Of a DNA stretch of 64,000 nt, positions 54,980 through 63,194 are shown piece by piece. The position numbers and the translations under genes were made by a program. This DNA comes from Eubacteriaceae bacterium. Lineage in GTDB: Bacteria > Bacillota > Clostridia > Peptostreptococcales > Anaerovoracaceae. Under the pieces are notes generated by a model. That model did no database searches, was not told the origin of the DNA, and saw only the letters and a list, made by a program, of their open reading frames with translations. How positions within the stretch are numbered: the first letter of the stretch is position 1; the number at the start of each line of letters is the position of its first letter. The DNA lies in assembly GCA_902362805.1 (NCBI GenBank), contig CABIXY010000006.1:159811-223810 (forward strand), given 5' to 3'.

Positions 54980-56759
54980 GGTCGGTGTCCTCCTGCAAAT
55001 CGCTTTCGCTGATTTCGTAGTAGTCAAATACTTCGTCCGGCTTCACAAGGGCGGGTCTGCGCCTTAAATGCTTTTCCATATCAAAAGTATTTTTCTTGTC
55101 ATAGTCGGAAAGATATTTATAGTTGGGGTGCTTTGTAATGTCGTACTTATCAGAGAAGAACGGGCGCACCCCTCGTAGCTGTAAAATACATTTCCCGCCG
55201 TCCATAACCGCTATTTCATCTTCCGTCATAAGCTGCTTGCCTAACTTCTGATAGTTCAGCCCATGCGATACCTCGCGCCCCCGGTTCTCGGAAGTGTTGA
55301 AGCTGTCAATGGTTTCTTTCCCCAAGATTTCCGACATTTCTTTGAGGGTGGTTTTCTCCTTGCCGCCCAAGAAAAGGGTGGTGTCGCAGTTGCCGACTAT
55401 GGTATCGGCGTTGTCCTTATAGATTGCCTTTAACTGGCTTTGCGACTGTAAGATAATCGACGCGGAGATTTCCCGGCTTCGTATGGTGGCTATGAGCTTT
55501 TCAAACTTCGGTATCTGCCCGATATTTGCAAACTCGTCTAACAGACAGCGCACATGGACGGGCAGCCTGCCGCCGTATTCATCATCTGCCTTGTCGCAAA
55601 GCAGATTGAAAAGCTGCGTGTAAAGAATACTCACGACAAAGTTAAAAGTATCGTCGGTGTCGCTGATGATAACAAACAGGGCGGTCTTGCGGTCGCCTAT
55701 GGTGTCAAGCTCCATTTCGTCGGTTTCCATAAGGTCGCGCAGCTCCTTAATGTCAAAAGGGGCAAGCCGCGCACCGCAGGAAATGAGAATAGAGCTTCGT
55801 GTCTTTCCCGCAGATAACAGGAATTTCTTGTACTGCCGGACGGCAAAGTGTTCCGGGTCTTTTTCCTCCAACCGTTCAAACATGAGGTCAACGGGGGACT
55901 GAAATTCCGGGTCGTCCTCGCGGGCTTCACTGGCATTTATCATTTCAAGCAGCGTCGTGAAGTTCTTTTCTTCCTCCGGGGCTTCGTACCAAATGTAGCC
56001 GATAAGGGCGCAGTAAAAGAGCCGTTCCGATTTTACCCAAAAATCCTCCCCGGCTTTTTCCCCGTCCCCTTTGGTGTTGGCAATCAAGGTATTTACCAGT
56101 TTCAAAATGTCTTTTTCGCTGCGGATATAGGCAAAGGGATTATAACGCATGGATTTCTTAAAATTTATCGTGTTCAGCACCTTTATCCGATACCCGCCGC
56201 GCTGTAAGAGCTTCCCACACTCGACTAAAACCGTACCTTTCGGGTCAGTTACAACGTAGCTTGAGTGCATTTGCATTAAGTTGGGCTTCACAAAAAATCT
56301 CGTCTTGCCGCTGCCGCTTCCCCCGATAACAAGGATATTTTTATTCCTTGCATACTTCGGCTGCTTCGGGCGGCTGTTCATGGTAAGCCGTTCCGTCTGT
56401 GTCAGAAGCACGTTATTTTGAAATACCGGGTCGGTATAGGGCTTTATATCTTCGGCGTTGCCCCAACGGGCTGAACCGTATTCGATACCTTTTCGGTATT
56501 TCTTCGCGTTCTTGCCTTTGAAGTACACCATAAGCCGGATAAGGACAGCCCCCACAATACCGATAAGCAAATCCATAGGGGCAAGGCTCGGAAGCGGGGT
56601 TGCAAAGGCAGCGGAAAAGCCGTCTGCAAGGGAAAGCACCTTGCCGGAAAGGTCAGCCCCCGGCGCAAGGCGTACCGCTTGTCCGATTTTGTCAAAGAGA
56701 TAGACAAAGAGCAGATAGGGGGCATTTAGGATAAGCAGCTTTTTAAGTTCCGGCTTCAT
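54972..56759 (-). CDS. VirD4-type coupling protein (type IV secretion)
   Basis: A 595-residue coupling ATPase. Two N-terminal helices anchor it, Walker A GGSGSGKTRFF lies near residue 150, Walker B LLDEFANIGQIP near 400, and the TraG/VirD4 block SRTSSILISCGARLAPF is in between (here TRSSIL). It links the relaxosome to the channel. It overlaps the PcfB gene by four bases, a pairing seen in enterococcal pCF10 (PcfC/PcfB). Confidence 0.93.
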   Translation of the reverse strand: MKPELKKLLILNAPYLLFVYLFDKIGQAVRLAPGADLSGKVLSLADGFSAAFATPLPSLAPMDLLIGIVGAVLIRLMVYFKGKNAKKYRKGIEYGSARWGNAEDIKPYTDPVFQNNVLLTQTERLTMNSRPKQPKYARNKNILVIGGSGSGKTRFFVKPNLMQMHSSYVVTDPKGTVLVECGKLLQRGGYRIKVLNTINFKKSMRYNPFAYIRSEKDILKLVNTLIANTKGDGEKAGEDFWVKSERLFYCALIGYIWYEAPEEEKNFTTLLEMINASEAREDDPEFQSPVDLMFERLEEKDPEHFAVRQYKKFLLSAGKTRSSILISCGARLAPFDIKELRDLMETDEMELDTIGDRKTALFVIISDTDDTFNFVVSILYTQLFNLLCDKADDEYGGRLPVHVRCLLDEFANIGQIPKFEKLIATIRSREISASIILQSQSQLKAIYKDNADTIVGNCDTTLFLGGKEKTTLKEMSEILGKETIDSFNTSENRGREVSHGLNYQKLGKQLMTEDEIAVMDGGKCILQLRGVRPFFSDKYDITKHPNYKYLSDYDKKNTFDMEKHLRRRPALVKPDEVFDYYEISESDLQEDTDHE

Positions 56760-57232
56760 AGCGATACCTCCCTGTCCTTTTTCTTCACTTTGTCCTTCTG
56801 TGCGTTCAGAGCTGCCGCCTTGTCTTTCAGAGTGGAAAGCAGCTTGCGGATAGAGGGCTTTTTATCCCTGCCTAATTTCTTTGCGGTAAATTCCCGGAAC
56901 GCTTCGGTCATAACGTCAATATCCTTGCCCTTAAAAGACACAAGATAGGTCGGCGGCTTGCCGTTCTCAATCTTCTTGACGTTGTAATCAAGCCCGCTTT
57001 TCCTTGCGATAGGGTCAAAGGCTTTGATATTTTGGTCGGTAATCTCAATGTTGGAAACCTTTTCTCCCTGCTTCATAAGCTGCCGCATAGTGATTTTCCC
57101 ATGCGGGGCTTTGGTTAGCTGCCCTTTGCCTTTGGCAAGCAGGGCTTTCATAGCCTTTTGCAGCACTTCGGCGGTCAGCTTAGATGTTTTGATTGCTAAA
57201 GACACGACTTTTTCATTGACTTCATCTTGCAT
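56756..57232 (-). CDS. PcfB family protein
   Basis: A 158-residue protein with PcfB-type sequence: basic, with LTKAPHGKITMRQLMKQGEK and a C-terminal DKKPSIRKLLSTLKDKA. Overlaps virD4 by four bases. PcfB is thought to assist the coupling protein in docking the relaxosome; its PSIR tail motif is shared with two other proteins of this element. Confidence 0.88.
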   Translation of the reverse strand: MQDEVNEKVVSLAIKTSKLTAEVLQKAMKALLAKGKGQLTKAPHGKITMRQLMKQGEKVSNIEITDQNIKAFDPIARKSGLDYNVKKIENGKPPTYLVSFKGKDIDVMTEAFREFTAKKLGRDKKPSIRKLLSTLKDKAAALNAQKDKVKKKDREVSL

Positions 57233-57314
57233 GAAATCCCTCCTTTCATAGTTTGGTTAGGGTGGTGTGCCGCTTCGGGGCATAAAAATAAGGCGTACAT
57301 TTTTCATGCCGCCT

Positions 57315-57533
57315 TTAGATACGCACCCGCAGCCCGTTCAAATCCGAAGCCCTCACACCGACAAGATACCAGTTGTCCCCGTACTCCATGCGGGTCGGCT
57401 TCCATTTGCCGCGTACAAACACTTCAAGGCAATCCCCACAATGCAATCCTCCGTAGTAGTCGTTAAGGTCAAAGCGAATGTCGTAACGGTCTGCCGTTTC
57501 ATCAAAAATCAAAGCTCCTGTTTTCTGTGTCAT
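57315..57533 (-). CDS. DUF5348 family protein
   Basis: A 72-residue beta-rich protein (ALIFDETADRYDIRFDLN, then YYGGLHCGDCLEVFV, ending LNGLRVRI), typical of DUF5348. The ATG at 57531-57533 has AGGAGG upstream. Function unknown. Confidence 0.82.
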   Translation of the reverse strand: MTQKTGALIFDETADRYDIRFDLNDYYGGLHCGDCLEVFVRGKWKPTRMEYGDNWYLVGVRASDLNGLRVRI

Positions 57534-57552
57534 ATTAAAATCCTCCTGTTTT

Positions 57553-58443
57553 TTAATAGCCGCCGTACATATCGTGGTTGACAAGGGCGGTGTAATAGCT
57601 GTCAATGGTGTTGGGCGCGTTGAAAAGTACCGCTTTCAGATATTGCTTGATGTTACGGATTTTCGTGGTGTTCTCTTTCATGCAGTCAAAGACAAATTCA
57701 ATGTGGCTGCTGTTCAGCTTCATAAACTTTGCTTTGACAAGCTCTGCCGGATAATCGTCCCCGGCGATACGAATTGTCTTTCGTTTGGTGCAGACAGTTT
57801 CAAGGATAAGGGACACAATCTCGTCCAAGCGTTCCCTGTCAATGTTGGTATGCTTGATAAAATGCTCATACTCGATATTGTCCTTGATGATTTCCTCATA
57901 CACGCTGTATGCGTCTGCCGCTTCCGTTCCTTTCCGTTCCGGCTCTGCCGTTTCTTCCCTCAAAGGAGAGGGGTTAGGGGAAAGGATAGGAATGGAATGG
58001 TTACTTGATAAATCCGTATTTGATTTTTCTTTTTTTGGTAAGTCAGTCTTTTGTATATCTTTATTTAATTGCATTGGATTTTCCAACGTAGGTTTTTCCT
58101 GCGTAGGATTTTCCAATGTTGGATTTTCCAATGTAGGTAAATCCAAGTTAGGCGGCTGCTCATAGATGATGTAATCAGTTCCCCGCAAGCGTCCTTTCTC
58201 GTCGCGCTCCCTTGAACGCTGAATATATCCGGCTCTTTCAAGCTCCCGGACAGCTTCGCGGATAGCGTCGATTTTTTCCCGGTTGATATAGGACAGTCCC
58301 GCAAGGGTATAGTCCCAATCCTCCGGCAAGGACAGCATTTGCGATAACAGCCCTTTTGCCTTTAGGGAAAGTTCTTTGTTGCGTAAATGGTGGTTGCTCA
58401 TAACCGTATATCCTGTGTTTCTCTCCACGCGGAAAACTGCCAT
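57553..58443 (-). CDS. Replication-initiator-like / DUF6017 protein
   Basis: A 296-residue protein. Residues 1-105 form a replication-initiator-A-like winged helix (YTVMSNHHLRNKELSLKAKG, then LLSQMLSLPEDWDYT). A Pro/Glu/Asn-rich linker follows, with repeats of PTLENP around 105-128, and the C-terminal DUF6017 region has ETVCTKRKTIRIAGDDYPAE. First gene of the transfer operon at the right end. Could act in plasmid-like replication of the excised circle or as a regulator. Confidence 0.8.
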   Translation of the reverse strand: MAVFRVERNTGYTVMSNHHLRNKELSLKAKGLLSQMLSLPEDWDYTLAGLSYINREKIDAIREAVRELERAGYIQRSRERDEKGRLRGTDYIIYEQPPNLDLPTLENPTLENPTQEKPTLENPMQLNKDIQKTDLPKKEKSNTDLSSNHSIPILSPNPSPLREETAEPERKGTEAADAYSVYEEIIKDNIEYEHFIKHTNIDRERLDEIVSLILETVCTKRKTIRIAGDDYPAELVKAKFMKLNSSHIEFVFDCMKENTTKIRNIKQYLKAVLFNAPNTIDSYYTALVNHDMYGGY

Positions 58444-58471
58444 AGCTTCATCAACTCCTTTGCTGCATATT

Positions 58472-58585
58472 TGTTACGCGGTAGAACAGCGATTTTAAGG
58501 GTTTAGGTATCAATCCCTTACCCTGTGAAAACCGTACCCGCAAAGCCTTGTGTAGCAAGACTCTTTTTGCCCCTACTGCGTAACA
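58472..58585. repeat. Dispersed 114-bp non-coding repeat, copy 2
   Basis: Same length and orientation as 39709-39822; begins TGTTACGCGGTAGAAC and ends CCCCTACTGCGTAACA. Both copies lie beside the 5' end of a leftward gene set. Confidence 0.75.
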
Positions 58586-58761
58586 TGAGGGTAAAAAAAT
58601 AGCGGCGTTCCTTGTTTCCCGGTTGGGATAAGGTAACGCCGCCAGTGCGGTGCTATATGAAATTGTGTGATTGCCGACGTGCCGCGCCGCCAGTGCGTCG
58701 CGTTTGTATTGGGTTGTTTCATGCTCGCAAGATGTTCCGGCATATCAAGGCGCAATCCGTT

Positions 58762-58786
58762 AAAAGTAGTAAATTGGTAGTAAAAT
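58762..58786 (+). repeat. Direct repeats AAGTAGTAAA, right end (probable Int arm sites)
   Basis: AAAAGTAGTAAATTGGTAG followed by TAAAAT, the counterpart of 28402-28426 with identical spacing between the two GTAGTAAA copies. Confidence 0.65.
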
Positions 58787-58832
58787 CAATCTGAAATCCT
58801 GCGAATGTGCTTGTATTTCAAGGGTTTTTCGG

Positions 58833-58858
58833 GATAATCAAAATTTTTACATTAAAAA
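58833..58858 (+). repeat. Right attachment junction (attR) and terminal inverted repeat
   Basis: GATAATCAAAATT (58833-58845) is the inverse of the left repeat; T5 (58844-58848), coupling bases ACATT (58849-58853) and A5 (58854-58858) follow. Read in the exporter frame, TTT TAC ATT AAA AAT gives F-Y-I-K-N, exactly as in exporter A. Confidence 0.75.
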
Positions 58859-60173
58859 TACCACAGGAGACATGATGGAAGTCATTATGGAAGATACCCT
58901 TCAGGTAGCGGTGTTTACATATCAGGTTTACAGGACGATAGCTGATTTGGTCAATTCAATAGCAATTCTTGCAGTTTTGGCCTATCTGCAATGGGATTTG
59001 GTACTGATACTGCTAGCTTGTTTTCCCTTTATCTTAATTATTCAGAATAATTTAGAGTGGAAGCTCGATGATTGGTACGACAAATTCAGGGCAGAAATGG
59101 CACGAGAAAATTCTTTATCGGAAGAATTTATTTCAAATGCAGCTTTGATTGCTGCCCATGGTATTAAGGAAAAGTGCAGACGAAAATACCGCCAAATGCT
59201 GATGCAGTTGTCTATGATGTACAAAAAGATTGTAACTTATTCTAATCTTAGTTTTGGGTCATTAGAATGCTTTATCATTTTATCAATTTCTATTGCAATT
59301 ATATATGAAGGATATAAGATTTTTATGGGAACAGCAACCATCGGCGTTTTAGTTGCATTTATACAATATTCGGATTTTTTAATTGACCCTGGCAGGCTCG
59401 TTGCTGCCTTGCGAGTGCAGGGAAACAAACTGATGCCGTCACTCAAGAGATTTGATAAGATTTATTTTGATTCTCAGACAGACAAGGGCGGCGACAAACC
59501 GGATTTCAAGAAGTTTGATATTGAATTTAATGACGTTGGTTTTTGCTACCCTACAGGCAAAAGGGTTTTCAAAAATGCTCAAGTCAAAATGGAATCTAAC
59601 AAAACTCATGTCATCGTGGGCGCCAGTGGTCAAGGCAAAACTACGATGATTCATCTAATTACAGGTCTTTGGGATGCGACCGAAGGTTCATTGAGCATTG
59701 GAGGATATCCTGTTGAAACGATAAATTTGGATTATCTGCGAAAACATATTTCTCTCGTTTCACAAGATAACTTGTTTTTTAACGAAACGATTAGAGATAA
59801 CTTGATGGAAGAGGAAAATCAATATACAGAGGAAGAATTATATACTGCGCTACGAAAGGCGGGAATGCTGGAAGAAGTCTTGGAGATGCCTCATAAACTG
59901 GATACAGAGTTGGGAGATAGAGGATATTCGCTTTCGGGAGGGCAGAGACAGAGACTGGCGATCACAAGAGCATTGCTAAAAGATGCACCGGTTATTATCT
60001 TTGACGAACCGACATCTGCATTGGATGAAGGCACAGAGCGTGTGATTCTTAATACCATTAAAGAGCTGAGTGGTAAAACAATTCTCGTTATTACACATCG
60101 GAAAAGTCTGATGGATATCGGGGACTGTATATATGAAATTAATAATCAAAATATTCGACCAATATCGATGTAG
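58854..60173 (+). pseudogene. 3' part of ABC exporter B, split by the conjugative element
   Basis: 439 codons from KNTTGDMMEV to the stop, aligned without gap to exporter A from residue 118 on. The remaining helices, Walker A GASGQGKTT, signature LSGGQRQR and Walker B VIIFDEPTSALDEGTE are all intact. The first ATG in frame is 58872, but without the N-terminal helices it would not insert normally, and there is no clear ribosome site (CAGGAG lies two bases before it). Joined to 27913-28263 it gives a complete ORF of about 556 residues. Confidence 0.93.
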
Positions 60174-60181
60174 GAGTGAAA

Positions 60182-61588
60182 ATGGAAATTTGGAAAGAGA
60201 ATGAAGGAGGCTGGGATCCTAATAATTTTTTTGATCGTCAGTTTGGGATTCATAGAGAAATATTTTACCTGCCACAAAAGAATAATTACACAGATTTGTC
60301 CTCTGGCGTAAATTACCTTCCCATACCGACTATTTGGAAAGAAACTATGCAGAAAGAACTAGAAGAAGATTTTCTGTATCAGCAGTACACCGCTACGACT
60401 GGTTTTCAAGCAGTAAAATATGCAATAAAACTATATGAAAGATTTTTGTATTCAGGAGGGGACATCTTTCTGCAGGCTGATCTTGATATAAGCATGACAA
60501 TAGGAGCAAGTCAAGCCATGGATATTGCACTAGATTATCTGCGCTCTCTTGGAAAAAGGGAAATGCTTTTAGTTGGCTTAACTTATCCTTTGTACAAAAT
60601 GTTAGGCGACCAGTATGGATATCAGATCCAGGAAACCCGTTCGGCTTTACCAAACCGGGATATGCCAACGGCAGGAGAATTGATCACCGCAATTGAGACC
60701 AAAAAACCCGAGGTCATTGTTTTTAGTTATCCTTGCAATCCATCAGGGGAAACGTATACCGACGAAGAATTAGACTGGATTATGGGTATACTGCACGAAA
60801 AAGGGATCCACTGCATATTCGATTGCGTATGTAATATGATTGTTTCGAAAAATGAAGCGGTGTTTCCAGAGGCACATATTATGAAACATCGAATGCTGGA
60901 AAAGTGTATCATTGTAAATTCTCTTTCTAAGACGGAGAGTGTTCCAGGTTTTAGGATTGGCTATATTGCCGGTGATTATAATTTGATGAACTTTGTTAGA
61001 ACAAAGCAAGCGATGCTGATGAATCCGCCGAATATGCCTGCCATTGCAATATGGATTACGATGCTATTTAGGTGTCTGTATTTAAGTGAACAATATGGTC
61101 AGACCGAAAAGGAACGAGAGCGGATTATAAAATGCTTTAAGAAAATGTTTATGGCTACAACAGAGTTGTGCTCACAAAACGTGCGCGATTACGTAAAAGA
61201 ATTAGTGGAAAGACGTATTTGGGATGAATATGAGATGTTTAAATCAGAGGCGCTTGCTAAAGAAAAGACTTTTACATTGAACAAAACATATTTAAGTGAG
61301 AAACTTTCCTTCTTTATAATTGGAGAGACACGGATGGATACAGGGTTTAATTATTTGATCAAGTTAAATACTTGTAAATGTGTGGGAGAGTTGGAGCTAT
61401 GCAAAGAACTTCTTCATAAAGCCGGCATTGCTGTTTTTACTGAGTCTGGATTTGCACTAAAAGCAGCCAAGGAAGACGATTATTGGATAAGAATTTCTTT
61501 AGCATTACCAGAGAAAGAATTTAAAGCTGCTGTAGATAGGATGTATGAGGTGTTGGAAGAGATAGGGGGAGAAAGGACGAACATATAG
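60182..61588 (+). CDS. PLP-dependent aminotransferase-like enzyme of the peptide cluster, copy B
   Basis: A 468-residue paralogue of the copy A enzyme. YPCNPSGETYTDEEL, FDCVCN and the PLP Lys in SLSKTESVPGFRIGY (about residue 250) are conserved, as is the N-terminal WDPNNFF. The ATG at 60182 has TAGGAG five bases upstream; GTG at 60176 is in frame but overlaps that site. It starts eight bases after the exporter stop, so it depends on transcription through the exporter; the element insertion probably separates it from the cluster promoter. Whether promoter activity reaches it from the element end is not visible. Confidence 0.84.
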   Translation: MEIWKENEGGWDPNNFFDRQFGIHREIFYLPQKNNYTDLSSGVNYLPIPTIWKETMQKELEEDFLYQQYTATTGFQAVKYAIKLYERFLYSGGDIFLQADLDISMTIGASQAMDIALDYLRSLGKREMLLVGLTYPLYKMLGDQYGYQIQETRSALPNRDMPTAGELITAIETKKPEVIVFSYPCNPSGETYTDEELDWIMGILHEKGIHCIFDCVCNMIVSKNEAVFPEAHIMKHRMLEKCIIVNSLSKTESVPGFRIGYIAGDYNLMNFVRTKQAMLMNPPNMPAIAIWITMLFRCLYLSEQYGQTEKERERIIKCFKKMFMATTELCSQNVRDYVKELVERRIWDEYEMFKSEALAKEKTFTLNKTYLSEKLSFFIIGETRMDTGFNYLIKLNTCKCVGELELCKELLHKAGIAVFTESGFALKAAKEDDYWIRISLALPEKEFKAAVDRMYEVLEEIGGERTNI

Positions 61589-61623
61589 GAGCGCGATGTC
61601 AAATGGTGGGATAGAGGCAACAA

Positions 61624-61656
61624 AACAGGGTGCACAAATGTGCACCCTGTCTTTTA
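61624..61656. terminator. Bidirectional terminator between PLP enzyme B and NhaC B
   Basis: ACAGGGTGCACA and TGTGCACCCTGT form a perfect stem around AA, followed by CTTTTAT on the + strand. Confidence 0.85.
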
Positions 61657-61691
61657 TAGATTTTATTCTATTTCTAACGATAAAATAAATG

Positions 61692-63194
61692 TTAAGCCTC
61701 CAAAGCTGCGAGAGCTTCTGCTTTTTCTCTTTCTCTCTCTTCCAGAATCTTCGCATACTCCTCTTCGCTCATCTTGGTCATGGTAATCCCCGTATAACCG
61801 AAGATGATGGAAACGACTGGATTAACCCAGTTCAAGATAGCATATGGTATGTACGCACTGTTTACGCCTAGGAACTGCCTCATGGTTGCACCGCAGGTGT
61901 TCCATGGGAAGAAGTTGGATGTAATGGTTCCGGAGTCCTCCAGACATCTGGACAGGTTCTTCGCCTCCAGCCTCATATCCTCGAATGCCTCCTTGAACAT
62001 TCTGCCAGGCAGTACGATTGACAGATACTGGTCGCAGCAGATGGCGTTTACGAAGATGCAGCTGAATTCTGTTGCCAGCACCAGGCCGCCCCTGCCCTTT
62101 GCAACCTTCAGCAGCAGGCTTGCGAAGGTACCCATGATGCCGGTGCAGTCCACGATGCCGCCGAAGCACATCGCACAGAGGATGATGGAGATGGTCCAGA
62201 ACATGTGCTGCATACCTTCATTGCTGAGCAGGCTGCCCAACTCCTGGATTACTTCGGATGCACCCTCAGGAATCTTGCCCATGGTGATACCGTTGTTCAT
62301 GATGTTGAAGATGTTGTTGATCAGGGTGTCGCCATTGCCGTCGTTCAAAACAGGTTCAATATATTCCTTGTTCCAGAACATGAAAGGCACGCCGATGAAG
62401 ACGCCGCCCAGCAGTGCCGGCAGTGCCGGGAATTTCAAGATAACTGCCACGATGACGAATACCGGCGGCAGCAGAGCCAGGACGCTGATCTTGGATGCGC
62501 TTTCGATGAATGCCGTGATGTCATTGAGCGTCGTCAGGTCCACCGCATTGGACGAGGAGTGCATGAAGCCCATGACAGTGTATGCAACCAGGGCGATGAT
62601 TAGGGATGTACCCGTAGTATAAATCATGTGTTTGATATGGTCAAATAACTGGGAGCCCGCCATGGCAGGCGCCAGGTTGGTCGTATCGGATAACGGTGAC
62701 ATCTTGTCTCCGAAGTATGCGCCGGATACGACTGCACCCGCCGTCATGTAGACCGGGAACCCCAGAGCCGTTCCTACGCCGATCAGGGCCACGCCCATGG
62801 ATCCTGCCGTGGACCAGGAAGAACCTGTCGCCAGGGATACGATGGAGCACAGGATACAAGCTGTAACCAGGAATACCTTCGGGCTGATGACCTTGATGCC
62901 GAAATACATCATGGAAGGGATGGTGCCTGCTGCCAGCCAGGAGCAGATCATACATCCGACGATAGCCAGGATCAGGCAGGCCTGCATGGATCTGTTGATC
63001 GCTGCCAGGATGCCCTGTTCCATATAGGCCCATTTCCAGCCGTTTGCGATGCCGACGATGGCGGCGACACAGGCTGCTACGATAAGTCCGAGATGCGGTT
63101 CACCGCCTCTGTCTCCCAAAATGGAATACACCAGCAGGCCGATCATTGCGAGTATGACAATACAGCATTGCCATAAAGGAATCTTTCTACCCAT
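61692..63194 (-). CDS. NhaC-family Na+/H+ antiporter, copy B
   Basis: A 500-residue paralogue of NhaC A. GDKMSPLSDTTNLAPA and the block NLSRCLEDSGTITSNFFPWN are conserved; the N terminus is shorter (missing about 12 residues in the first loop) and the tail is charged. AAGGAGG precedes the ATG. It converges on cluster B just as copy A does on its own cluster. Codon use is distinctly GC-richer than that of the peptide genes beside it, and than NhaC A. Confidence 0.9.
   Translation of the reverse strand: MGRKIPLWQCCIVILAMIGLLVYSILGDRGGEPHLGLIVAACVAAIVGIANGWKWAYMEQGILAAINRSMQACLILAIVGCMICSWLAAGTIPSMMYFGIKVISPKVFLVTACILCSIVSLATGSSWSTAGSMGVALIGVGTALGFPVYMTAGAVVSGAYFGDKMSPLSDTTNLAPAMAGSQLFDHIKHMIYTTGTSLIIALVAYTVMGFMHSSSNAVDLTTLNDITAFIESASKISVLALLPPVFVIVAVILKFPALPALLGGVFIGVPFMFWNKEYIEPVLNDGNGDTLINNIFNIMNNGITMGKIPEGASEVIQELGSLLSNEGMQHMFWTISIILCAMCFGGIVDCTGIMGTFASLLLKVAKGRGGLVLATEFSCIFVNAICCDQYLSIVLPGRMFKEAFEDMRLEAKNLSRCLEDSGTITSNFFPWNTCGATMRQFLGVNSAYIPYAILNWVNPVVSIIFGYTGITMTKMSEEEYAKILEEREREKAEALAALEA

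Larger units (their letters stand above)
28264..58848. mobile_element. Tn1549/Tn916-type integrative conjugative element with Bce-like cargo (~30.6 kb)
   Basis: Bounded by a split host gene. The element begins AAAATT and ends AATTTT, and both ends carry an inverted AATTTTGATTATC (28277-28289; reverse complement at 58833-58845). Each host junction reads T4-N5-A4: ATGTT at 28259-28263, ACATT at 58849-58853, as expected for the coupling sequences of Tn916/Tn1549 tyrosine recombinases. The gene set is complete: int-xis at the left end, regulators, MobC/relaxase, antirestriction, TopB, and a full secretion set. The integrase (397 aa) and gene content fit the Tn1549/Tn5382 group. Cargo is a Bce-type transport and sensing module instead of vanB. 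Confidence 0.92.
58444..58848. other. Non-coding right end of the element
   Basis: About 400 bases without a credible gene. It holds the second 114-bp repeat (58472-58585), integrase arm-type repeats (58762-58786) and the right inverted repeat (58833-58845). It probably also holds the promoter of the transfer operon on the minus strand. Confidence 0.65.

Noticed and set aside
28264..58848. Vancomycin (vanB) or tetracycline (tetM) cargo
   Set aside because: Checked because of the Tn1549/Tn916 backbone; no ligase, VanX/H or ribosomal-protection GTPase is present. The only cargo is Bce-like.
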